Assembly (NCBI RefSeq): GCF_016545825.1
Contig: NC_052615.1
Coordinates: 36,729,516-36,793,515, forward strand
Direction of reading: 5' to 3'
DNA from: Eucalyptus grandis
Lineage: Eukaryota; Streptophyta; Magnoliopsida; Myrtales; Myrtaceae
DNA length: 64,000 nucleotides
Position 1 is the first letter of the stretch. Every line of letters starts with the position of its first letter. Under the pieces are notes generated by a model. The model saw only the letters and a list, made by a program, of their open reading frames with translations. It was not told the origin of the DNA and searched no databases. Below are positions 40,469-51,645 of the stretch, piece by piece. Both the position numbers and the translations under genes were made by a program.

Positions 40469-41700
40469 GTCACTTGACACACGCTATTTTATTTAAATTT
40501 TGAACGACTCAGTTGCGCATTATTATCTCAAATGTCGTCACTCATGAAAAAAAATTGCTATTCAATCCGACATTAGTATCATTTCTTCAAATAGAATTTA
40601 CTTTATAATAATGTGGAGTCTTTATAATAGTGCCTGAAGAAGGCACGTACGTCATGGCACGAGTTTTCGTTGGAATGCTCAGATTTTATGTAAGTCACTT
40701 GACACGCATTACTTTATTTAAACTTTGAATGACCAGTTGTGCATTATTATCTCAAATCTTATCACTCATGAAAAAATATTGATCTTCGATCCAACATTAA
40801 TATCATTTCTTCAAAAAGACGCTACTTCATAATAATGCAGATTCTTTATAATAATACCAAAGAAGGCAATCTACGTCATGGTACGAGTTTTCGTTGGAAT
40901 GCCCATATTTCGCACAAGTCACTTGACACGTGTTAGTTTATTTAAATTTTGAATGACCTGATTATGCATTATTATCTCAAATCTCATTATTCATGAAAAA
41001 AATTGCTATTCAATCTAACATTAGTATCATTTGTTCAAAGAGATGTTACTTTATAATAATGCTCGAAGGAGGCAATCTACGTCATAGCACGAGTTTTCGT
41101 TGGAAGGCCTAGATTTTATGTGAGTCACTTGACATGCGTTATTTTATTTAAATTTTGAAAGACCTAGTTATGCATTATTATCTCAAATCCCGTCACTCAT
41201 TAAAAAATTACTATTCAATCTGATAGTAGTATCATTTCTTCAAAGAGACGTTACTTTATGATAATATGGAGTCTTTATAGTAATGCCCAAAGGAGGCAAT
41301 CTATGTCCTATTAGAATGCCTAGATTTTACGCAAGTCACTTGACACACGTTACTTTATTTAAATTTTGAACGACCCAGTTGTATATTATTATCTCAGATC
41401 TCGTTACTCATGAAAAAAATTGTGAAGAGATGTTACTTTATAATAATGCAGAGTCTTCATAATAATGCCTGAAGAAGGCAATCTATGTCATAACATGAGT
41501 TTTCATTCGGGTATCAAATTTGGGTTATTTTATGTTGCTTCCTATCTAAATCTATTAGTTTCTCCGTTACTTGTAACAGTTCTTTACTTAGGGGGTTGGA
41601 ATCATTTGATACACGTTACTTTATTTAAATTTTGAACGGTCAAGTTATGCATTATTATTTCAAACCTCGCCACTAAAAAAATTGCTATTTGATCCGCTAT
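40469..41700. repeat. Tandem array, five to six units of about 206-264 bp, upstream of transketolase copy 2
   Basis: Unit starts, marked by GTCACTTGACAC or a close variant, fall at about 40469, 40694, 40918, 41124, 41335 and (decayed) 41599. Each unit carries, in order, TTATTTAAATTTTGAACGAC, GCATTATTATCTCAAAT, ACTCATGAAAAAA, ATTAGTATCATTTCTTCAAA, ACTTTATAATAATG, and GAAGGCAATCTACGTCATGG with GAGTTTTCGTTGGAA. Units differ by substitutions and small deletions, so the array is not new. It ends about 490 bp before the transketolase copy 2 start codon. Confidence 0.92.
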
Positions 41701-41759
41701 TTGTACCTCGGCGTAGGTTTAATATCAAAGCAAATGTGATTAAAGGCTTCCATAAAAAT

Positions 41760-42186
41760 TCACGCCGATTTAGCGCGCCCCCTTCTCCGGGGCCAAAAAT
41801 CGGAGCTATGAGCTATCATGGGAGAAGGAAAACGAATAGAAAAAGGAAAGGGACGGCAGAAACGAAAGGCGGAGCATCCCCTATCCGGAGTCAACGGCCG
41901 CGATGCCGTCCCTCCGTGGATCCAAGGGCCACGGCCTTTCGAAGAGTCGACCGGATCAGACAAAATTCCGGGGGGGGCAACCCAAAATCCTGATCCTCAA
42001 CATCGTCCACACAAAAAGGAGAAAAGACTATCGTTTCGTTTCCCCAAGTAAAGCTGTAAGCTTGTAACTCGCTCGCTACTACAACATCCTAAGACAGACA
42101 GACAACGGTATTCACCCGTTAACTGACCAACGGCGATCGCCAACGCTCGAACCGGACCGCCTTTCTCTGTCTCCGCGAGCCGAGCC
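41760..42186 (+). promoter_or_regulatory. Proximal upstream region and leader of transketolase copy 2
   Basis: A GC-rich step begins at about 41760, after the tandem array. Frames over 41682-42051 show no conserved domain. The stretch before the ATG at 42187 is the likely leader. No TATA box is assigned. Confidence 0.4.
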
Positions 42187-45100
42187 ATGGCTTCCACCTC
42201 GTCCCCGACGCTGTCCCAGGCCATCTTGGCCCGACCCATCTCCGGCAGCGCCTCCAATTCCTCCTCCTCCGACCGCGTCTCCCTCTCCCTCTCCGCCCTC
42301 AAGTTCTCTCCCCTCTCCTCCTCCAGGCGCGCCTCCGGCTCCTCCTGCCGCCGCCGCCGCAGCAGCGTCCCGGGTCCCTCCTCGGCCGTCCGACCCATCA
42401 GGGCCGCCGCCGTCGAGACCCTCGACACCGCCACCGAGGCCTCCCTGGTCGAGAAGTCGGTCAACACCATCCGGTTCCTGGCCATCGACGCCGTCGAGAA
42501 GGCGAACTCCGGACACCCGGGACTGCCCATGGGGTGCGCCCCGATGGGTCACATCCTGTACGACGAGGTCATGAGGTACAACCCCAAGAGCCCCTACTGG
42601 TTCAACCGCGACCGGTTCGTGCTGTCGGCCGGGCACGGTTGCATGCTGCAGTACGCCCTTATGCATCTCGCTGGGTATGACAGCGTCCAGGTTGGTGCTT
42701 TCGTTTTTTTTTGGCTACCGTGAATCGTTCTTGGTTTCTAATCGAGGATTCTTTTGTCTTTATGATCGGCATGTGTGCTCAATTTTAGTTTTGTCGGAGC
42801 ATTTAAACGCCGAATATTTTGGATTTTTAGTTTGGTTGGTGTTAGAAATGAGAATTGCTGGTCTCCCGAGTGGTTTTATTGCTGTCCATCACCTGAATTT
42901 TTTGAGAGAAAAACAAGAGAGTTGGCTTGTCTTGTAATTACATCTTGTTGCTAGTGCTAAATGACTCATTGTCGGAAGCTTTTCCATTGGAAATGTTTGT
43001 TTGTGAAAATCTTTTTAGGAGGAAGACTTGAAAGGCTTCCGGCAGTGGGGAAGCAAGACCCCTGGCCATCCGGAGAACTTTGAGACAACCGGTATCGAAG
43101 TTACAACAGGTTTGAGTTTGACCTTTTTCCGTAGTTTTATATGGCTTAGGTGGTGTTAGACGTGCATTCCGATTTTCCTCTAAGAGATATGTAATTGATT
43201 TGATAACTTGGTTTATTAGGTCCACTCGGGCAAGGAATTGCCAATGCTGTTGGTTTGGCACTCGTAGAGAAGCATTTGGCTGCTCGCTTCAATAAACCGG
43301 ACAGTGAAATAGTTGACCACTACACGTAAAACAATCCTCCATGATACTTTTCACCATGCATTTTTGAGTTTGACAATGATTAGCATTGTGACTTGTGTTT
43401 CGGTGGTTTTCGCACTTCTTTAGATATGTCATCCTTGGAGATGGTTGCCAGATGGAGGGTATTTCCAATGAAGCTTGTTCACTTGCTGGTCACTGGGGAC
43501 TTGGAAAGTTGATTGCTTTCTATGACGACAACCACATCTCTATCGATGGTGATACGGAAATTGCATTCACCGAGAGTGTTGACACCCGTTTCGAGGGTCT
43601 TGGGTGGCATGTCATATGGGTGAAAAACGGAAACACTGGCTATGATGAGATACGTGCTGCTATTAAGGAAGCGAAGGCTGTCAAGGATAAGCCTACATTA
43701 ATTAAGGTCCCACTCCTAAATCTGATGGAATATGAATTGTTTTGGTTTATGCGAGGCTAGCACAGTTTGAAGTTACCGTAAACAAGGGCAAAGCCTAAAA
43801 GCAGTCCATGGGAATGAACTTTCAAAAAATACTCTTTATGATTAATATGATCGCATATTTTTTTTTGTTAGGTTATAGTGGAGGCTATATTTAAAATACT
43901 AGTCAAATTATTTTATGCCTTTTGAGAAAGACATTAGTATTTATTGTAATAGTACAACTAATTCGTATTTCTCATATTGCTTTCGAAAGAATTTTGTTTA
44001 GTTTCCCTCGATAATCGTTTTTTGAAGCTGTTAATGAACCATGCTTTTTCTTTGCAGGTGACTACCACCATTGGCTACGGTTCACCTAACAAGGCCAACT
44101 CATATAGTGTGCATGGGAGCGCACTGGGTGCCAAGGAAGTCGATGCAACAAGGAAGAACCTTGGTTGGCCATATGAACCTTTCCATGTGCCTGAGGATGT
44201 CAAAGCGTAAGTAAAATCTAGAGAACCATCCATCTCTCTGCCATGTGATGGAGACAAATTTGATATCGAAATTTAGTTACTGATGAATATCTGTGGCTCT
44301 CTCTAGGCACTGGAGTCGCCATGTCCCTGCTGGTGCTGCTATTGAAGCTGAATGGAATGCCAAGTTTGCCGAGTATGCGAAGAAGTACAAGGAAGAAGCT
44401 GCAGAACTGAAGTCCATTTTCAAGGGTGAACTGCCTGCTGGTTGGGAAAAAGCACTTCCGGTAAGAAAATTACAGTGTACTTGTAGCCTTTTAGCGTAGA
44501 ATTCCACTTGTGCTATATGAGGTTTATGGAGCTTTTAAAAGAAGAAAAGGGATTTAATACTTAGGAAAGACATTTGGGCAATGGCATGCTGACTGTTCTT
44601 AGTTGTATTCCTCATCCAATCATTACTTCTACTTGTGGTAATCTCCCAAGCTTTATTTTCACAACCTTCTAAATGCTTCTAGCTTCTAATCCTTATAATT
44701 ATTCCCTATGGGGGTCAAAGTCTGGCAGTATCATAATTATCTTGTCGATGTCTATAATCTGAGATTTTACACACATTGTGAATTCTGTTAAACAATTGGT
44801 ATTTGGTGGACTTCAGCGATGTGTTAATTGTTTGCTGCATTTTACAGACGTATACTCCTGAGAGTCCTGCTGATGCCACCAGGAATCTCTCTCAGCAATG
44901 CCTGAATGCCCTCGCTAAAGTGCTGCCTGGTCTTCTTGGTGGCAGTGCTGATCTTGCTTCTTCCAACATGACACTGCTTAAGATGTTCGGTGATTTCCAA
45001 AAGGGCACCCCGGAGGAACGCAATGTCAGGTTCGGTGTTAGAGAGCATGGAATGGGAGCTATTTGCAACGGGATTGCCCTGCACAGCCCTGGTCTCATTC

Positions 45101-45807
45101 CATACTGCGCCACGTTCTTTGTCTTCACTGACTACATGAGGGCTGCGATGAGGATCTCTGCCCTTTGTGAAGCTGGAGTTATCTACGTGATGACCCATGA
45201 TTCAATTGGTCTTGGAGAGGATGGGCCGACCCATCAACCTATTGAGCACTTGGCCAGCTTCCGTGCTATGCCCAATATTTTGATGCTTCGACCAGCTGAT
45301 GGGAATGAAACCGCAGGTGCGTACAAGGTTGCTGTCCTCAACAGGAAGAGACCTTCTGTCCTTGCTCTCTCCAGGCAGAAGCTGCCCCAGCTTTCCGGAA
45401 CTTCCATTGAAGGAGTCGAAAAAGGTGGTTACATCATTTCGGACAACTCTTCAGGCAATAAGCCCGACGTCATCTTGATTGGAACTGGTTCTGAGTTGGA
45501 AATTGCTGTGAAAGCAGCAGATGAACTGAGAAAGGAAGGGAAGGCTGTGAGAGTTGTATCATTTGTTTCATGGGAGCTCTTTGACGATCAATCTGCTGAG
45601 TATAAAGAAAGCGTTTTGCCAGCTGCCGTATCCGCTAGGGTCAGCATTGAAGCTGGGTCAACCTTTGGATGGTCGAAAATCGTCGGAAGCGGAGGGAAGG
45701 CTATTGGAATCGACCGCTTCGGGGCCAGTGCTCCGGCAGGTATAATTTACAAGGAGTTTGGCATCACTGCCGAGGCCGTCGTTGCGGCAGCTAAAGAGCT
45801 TTGCTAG
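42187..45807 (+). CDS. TKL: Transketolase, plastid, copy 2 (intact)
   Basis: Transfers two-carbon units between sugar phosphates in the Calvin cycle and oxidative pentose phosphate pathway of the plastid. It makes, among others, erythrose-4-phosphate for aromatic amino acids. Seven exons with GT-AG introns and continuous phase: 42187-42690, 43019-43109, 43220-43325, 43424-43706, 44058-44206, 44307-44460 and 44848-45807. Together they give 2247 nt and 748 aa, as expected for plant transketolase. Residues 1 to about 72 are a Ser/Arg-rich transit peptide ending near [16 protein letters not shown] with H110 and AGHG with H150 line the active site. The thiamine-diphosphate motif begins GDGCQ at 239. 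The catalytic glutamate is E495 in REHGMG, followed by [14 protein letters not shown]. This copy has no visible defect, so it is the better candidate for the functional gene. Confidence 0.97.
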
Positions 45808-48299
45808 GTTCTGGTAAGTACACAATGCGGTTACTTGGGTGGCATTTGGGTTCCGGCGCAGAGCTCCCCTGGAAAGCCTGCTGGAGAGATTTATATTTAT
45901 TCAATGTCTCTTGTGCTATAAACAAAAATAATGACAGAAAATTTTTCCTTCTAGTGCTTGAAGTTTCTCAATGAGGCAGAAATGGATCACAAGAGAGCTG
46001 TAGTGAATGATCTTGCACTAGTAAAACTCTAGCAGCTGTTCTCTTGAGATTTGTAACTGTGGGTGGATGAAGTCAATGCGGCAAAATTTCCTCCATCCTG
46101 TCGAAATGTTACAAACCCTATGTTCATTTAACAGTTGCTATTCAGATCTCTGTATTCACGATTTGCCTCTTTATGTTCTGGTATTCTATTCTTGCTTCTG
46201 ATGGGTGTCTACTATTCTCATTATTCAATAATTCTAGGATAGCAAAGCAAGTAGAGGAGCAAATGATAAACTTTTTTATTTGGAAATTCTGTGTCTTTTG
46301 GGTGGTTGGAAAGTGGTCTAGACTGAGCTCAAAATCTCTTTAGCTAACTTTTACAAGGCATTGAAGAAGGGTAGGCCTATCTTCTTCTCTCGGTGCAGGG
46401 CCCACTAATTTTGTTTGGAACTACAGTTTTTGAATGGGGGAGGAGAAGATTGACCTATTGTTAAATTCGTGGTGGTGGTTGAAGCTACTTCTTTTAGCTA
46501 TCCTATCCTTGTTGTCTTGTATCACTGGTGGTGACAAAATGAGGACTTTTATATACGGACTGCATTGCTGATGTTGCATTAGAGATGCTCGCAATTCACA
46601 GGTGATGTAAACCTCGAGCTTAGTTTTTGAAAACTGTCGTTTTTGTCGGTTTGTCTGTGCCACGAGGTATGCTGTCAACGGTTGACCGACCATTCAGAAT
46701 TAACCATTTCCAAAACTACATTGTAGTCCTTGTAATTGAACGACAGCCGATTACAACCTACAAACCAGTTGTGATTCCACTTTGCTCGCCACCGCAGTTC
46801 TTGGTTGTAATCATCCATTGATTGTTACGAGGGCTGTGGCGAGGTTTTGGAAATCGTCAGTTCTGGGTCGTCGATCAACCCTTTCCCCCATTGGCGATTG
46901 GAATCGCCAATTATGGTTCGCCACCGCTTCTTGACTCAACATCGACTTGATTGACCTCGATTCGGTTATTGTTAATAGATAAATATTCCTGGATAATTTG
47001 CTTGTTTGATATACTTAATTTAATTGGCTTCTCACAGTCAACACTGGTATTTCTTTGTTGACTACGTCAACAATCAGTATCATATCGTGTGTATCGGTCA
47101 ACATACCATTTACCCCGTCCCTTGAAGACACCCAACAAGTTCTCTTACTCAATCAGTGCTCACTAATCTTAGAGCTTCTCAATGGTCTGACTCCATATCA
47201 CATTCAAAGCCCTGATCGATATGTAGTCAATGTCATCAATTGCGTATCGACTTTAATTCTTTAACATGAAGCTGATATCTTTAGGGTACCGACAGATTTT
47301 GATTTTGCTTTTTCTTGCCTTTCGTTGAACGGATCACTGTAATTTCCAAACCGGGAAAATTGAATTGAATTCAATTATTGAAAAGCATCAAGGTACGAAC
47401 TGTTACACTCGATTCATGAGAACATGCATATGAGCTTTGGTCCCATGTGAAACTAGGATTCATATGATCCAGTGATTCTTGTGTGTTGGCCTCGCTCATC
47501 CAAGTTCATAGAATGATTGTTCGAAAAACAGTGGAAGGAGAACCATGTCTACCGAAATCACAACTGACGCATCGTCTCTATTAGGCCATTCAAGAAAAGC
47601 AGCAAAGTTAATTACATGGCTCAAGACTCAAGATTTAACTTATTTTCTTTTGTCTTTAAACAAGAATAAAGATTCCATTAGTCAAGACTAGTTCCATGAA
47701 GTAACATACTGAGAAGGCCAAGAGGAGGTTTCGCCTCCTTGACAGCACGGTGGCAATGGGAGGTCCCAAGGTGCTTCAGTGCATCATGTTACGCTCTGAT
47801 GCTCTTCATGTTCGAGTACCGAGGTTCGAAGATGCTCATCTCCGAGCAGTTCCTGGACACAGCAAGGTCGCTACTCTCGATCCGTGTCGACTGTGACGCA
47901 TGTCGTTGATTGGAAGACAATGCTTGGAGACAGACGGAGGCCGATGTCAAGGGAGATGGGAAGCTCCATGTGACAGTGACGAGGTCCAATGGTTCATGGT
48001 CAATCATCTTCTCAAGGAGATCACAAGGCCTATCTCGATCACCCCTAGGCCATGGAACCTAAACAATATACAGATTTACTTGCTACAGTCGTCAAGGAAC
48101 TTCACCCCAGGAGGGTGCACCTTCAACCACACAGACTTCCGTTTCATGATGGCCGGTGGGCGGAGCTCCGACTTTGGCTCGGCTGACATCTACAGGCTCT
48201 CAGCATTGCATGGCCCCTCGCTAAGGGCCATAAAATTGTGAGGAAGACAATGGAAAAACCGAGGTTTCATGGTGGAGCTCGACTTTGATATAGTTAAAT
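45808..48299. other. 3' flank of transketolase copy 2 and intergenic DNA
   Basis: The first few hundred bases are 3' untranslated region. At about 47700-48240 the DNA is GC-richer and looks gene-like, with short open stretches in more than one frame (including a 113-aa frame at 47900-48241). No single long frame or known domain was found. It may be a broken gene fragment; I do not recognise it. Confidence 0.4.
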
Positions 48300-49145
48300 A
48301 TGCAACCAAGAGGGAGTAAATAAGTTGATAATTGAAACTTGATAGGATTTGTGGAATTGTTAAAATTAAGTTCAATATATGTAAGAATTATTTGTTATAT
48401 GTAAGAGTAAACTGATGATATTAAATATAATGTGCCTCTATTAAACAAATATGTAAATAAGTAGAGAGAAAAGAATTGCATCCAGAACTTATAGGGGTTC
48501 AACTTAGACCAAGCCTAATCTACTCCCCCGAACTAACAGCCACAAACAGACTGGATTCCAATAGTAATTCTTTGAGTTATTATAATGTAGTTTGTTTTGG
48601 CTTTGCCCAAATCCAAAGTTGGTAGATCACACTAGCAATCCTAAACAGTATTGCAACACTTGTACACTTACTCAAAAGTGATAACAATCAATGAAACACT
48701 CTCAATAAATGAAGTTCTCGCTCAATAACAAGAGTATAAGTGTATCAAGGAATAAGGCTTCTCCATTTGTAATTGTTCTAGCAATTGGTGGATTCTTCAG
48801 CAGGCGTTGATCCTTTTATATAGTCTTCAAGATCCAAGCTAACCATTAAATATTCTTCAAGAGAATTAATTTAGCCATTGAAAATAAACGACAAAATTAG
48901 GAGATCCGATTGCTCATACAATCAAATTTTCCTAGCGATAGTGTGGTTTTCATAAATAAGATTATCTATACGTAAATTCTCCTCTATGTATCATTTTCCT
49001 TAGTTCCAGGCCTACAACTTGCTGTAAAAAATTCTTGAGAAATAGATTGACAGTCAACAAAATATTGGTCTTCAAATCATAATTGAAATTATTTAACATG
49101 AATGTTCTTTTCGGATGATAAAAGAAGCCACTTCTATTAGCAATG

Positions 49146-49636
49146 TGTCATAGGCCGATCGATTGGGATCGTGACCGCGCGGCGACTCGGGCAACTTTGG
49201 ATCACCCAAGCCAAGCTTTGCTCGATTGAACGCCTACCCGCTCGCTTACCTGGATCGTTGAGAGAGAAAGTTAGAGAGAGGAGCTCTGAAAGGAAAGGAA
49301 AGCTTTGATATTTTTTGAAATGGATTGGATTCGATGATTACAAATGAAGAATGACGCCCCTTTTATAGTTGAGGGCCTTGGTTACAACCGTTGATCTACT
49401 TTTCATCCAGCGGGCGAGATCGCACTGCCTCAACTACCGACATAATGTCAACTACCGTCTACTGACATAAATAATGGAACGGAAATCTAGAATATGACTC
49501 AATGACGGTATCGCCCGCCCTTGGAACCTTCGGGGAGAAGACTTGGTGGGAATCCGAGTGAGAGCAGGAGGTCCATGGGTGAGTTGGGGTCGACTCTGGG
49601 GAACCTTGCGGGTTGACTCTCTTTAGGCCCGTGACA
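49146..49636 (-). repeat. 3' LTR of the gag-protease element
   Basis: 491 bp, the partner of 58052-58542. Its first 138 bp on the minus strand carry the end of the coding frame, stop codon at 49499-49501. Confidence 0.93.
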
Positions 49637-49650
49637 TTCTCCCCCACTCA
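49637..49650 (-). other. Polypurine tract
   Basis: The minus strand reads TGAGTGGGGGAGAA directly before the 3' LTR, the expected plus-strand priming site. It lies within the coding frame, where it encodes LSGGE-like residues. Confidence 0.85.
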
Positions 49651-50769
49651 ATCGAGCGACGTCCTCGTCGCTCTCAGCTTCACGGGCAGCCTTGCGGGCT
49701 TTGGCACGAGCTTTCCTGTTCTTGTTGCGTTTTGCTCGGACGCTTATGAATGAAGGCCCGCATCCTTCGATGATGAAGTCGGACTTGGCACGTGGCTCGG
49801 TCTTCGGCTTGGACGGAGCACGCGGCGCACACTCAACCTCGGGGAAGAGCGCTTGGATGGGCATGTCGTGTGTTGGAGTAGGATCCAACTCGACCTTCGG
49901 CTTCACCTCGGACAGCTTGTTGATGCGCATGATGGCCTTCAAGCTCTTGTCGAGGCGTCGGATTGACGCGATGGTCTTGGTGTCGACTACCCCTTTGATC
50001 ATGGGGATCATCGACGGGCACTTTTGGTCGAGGATCATCATGCACTTAGTCCTCATGTCGATCATCGCTCCCACACTTTCAAAGAATTGCATGCCAAGAA
50101 TGAGATCGTAATCGTCAAGAGGGATTATCTCAAACGCCATCTTGCCCTTCCATCCGCCAATCTTGACATCCACGTCGGGTGTTGCTCCTATGACATGGAA
50201 GTCGCCCGAATTGATGGGCTTGTACGACTTCCCGGATGGTTCCACGTGAAGTCCCAAGGCTTTTGCAACCTCGGTTGACATGAACATATTGGATGCGCTG
50301 GTGTCGACCAAAGCGTAAAGCGTTCGGCTGCCCACTTCGACCTCCACAAAGAACATGTCCGTGTTTGGTGCGATTCCTTCTTCTTTGGTCCGCGATCGGG
50401 CTTGGACCAAGTTGATCATCCTCACAGCTCCAATCCGAATCTGCTGCTTATCTTCTTTGGACTCCTCATTTTCTTCCTCGATGGCAAGGAGGGCGTTGAT
50501 TTGACCCTTCTTCGGGCATTTTTGGGTCCAGTGTGGACCTTGGCAAATGAAGCAAGGAGAAGGCGGGGGTTGATCGAACCTACTCGCGTAGTCCGTTGGT
50601 GGTCGACCCCTTTGGAAGGATGGCTTGGAAGTTCCTTCTCCCCATGCTTTGGCTCGGCTGCCTTGATCATGCGCCCCTCGGGGAGTGCTTCGTGCTTCAT
50701 CCTCGCAAGGTCGATCCGACCTCCAATCCCTTGATCGACTCCTTGGTTCGGTCTTGGTGAGGTCGACGA

Positions 50770-51621
50770 TGTTGGAGGTTTGTTTGTTAAAACAAACAGA
50801 GAGTTTTCTTTGTCCCACATAGGAAAAGTGGGAGGGAGTGGACTAATTTAAAAGTGCGGGTTTTTCTTTTTGTAGTTAAAGGAGTGATTGGGTGGGGTTA
50901 GACCCCACCATACCCGCGTGCGGGTGCGCGATTATTTGGCGTGATTAGCACTTTGCACGCCTGCGCACCCGCGGTTTAATTAACACTAATCCCTTTGTTA
51001 TTTATTCTAATTTTTTATTTCTTTGTTATTAATTTTTTAGTAAACTCAAAGGTTGTCTTTTATTTTGAGAATTTCGGAAATAAAATATATAAAATGAAAA
51101 TTCGAAATTAAATAAAAAATTAATTAATTAATTATTCTGAATTTTGTTTGTGTCTTTTCAAGACAACCTTTGGAAAATTACTTATTCGGTTTTAACTTTC
51201 CCGAAGGGTTGCAATTGTTCGTTTTTCGACTTCTTTCGAAGAGTCGCATTTGTTTATCCGAATAATTTTCTAAAGACGTGTTTGTTCGCAATTTTCACGA
51301 AGAGTTGCAAGACTGTTTCATATATATACTTGTCATTTTCGGAAAGAAAAAAGGTGGTCATTTTCGAGTCTTCTTTCTGAAAAACAGCAGTCAATTTTTC
51401 GATTGTTTCTTAGAGAGACCCTGGAGAAATACTTGAATTGCCATCTAGTATTCTCATCTGAGACTTTATTGTATCATGGAGGATTTTGGCCGGTGACCAT
51501 TAGCAACGTTGTGGGGCAAATAAATCCTTAAAGAAAATGATATCACGCCTCAAAGTCCGAGTTGTTTTACTCGATCCGATTTCATTGTACTACCCAATTT
51601 CGGAGCCATATTTTTACAACA
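50770..51621 (+). repeat. 5' LTR of the copia element
   Basis: 852 bp, TG...CA. Contains the full GATTATTTGGCGTGATTA segment near 50932-50949, which is shortened in the other LTR. No standard initiator-methionine primer site follows it; the sequence after the LTR is ATTTTAAGGATTTA. Confidence 0.95.
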
Positions 51622-51645
51622 ATTTTAAGGATTTATTTTGCTACA

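Noticed and set aside
40469..41700. CRISPR-like array
   Set aside because: Units are long, diverged and continuous rather than short identical repeats with unique spacers, and this is eukaryotic DNA.
50770..50818. Start codon at 50818 for the gag-protease frame
   Set aside because: That ATG belongs to the inserted copia LTR; the true start of the frame is near 57988.
51144..51380. 78-aa ORF present twice (also at 56585-56821)
   Set aside because: It lies in the copia LTR, so its duplication reflects the LTR pair; no known domain.
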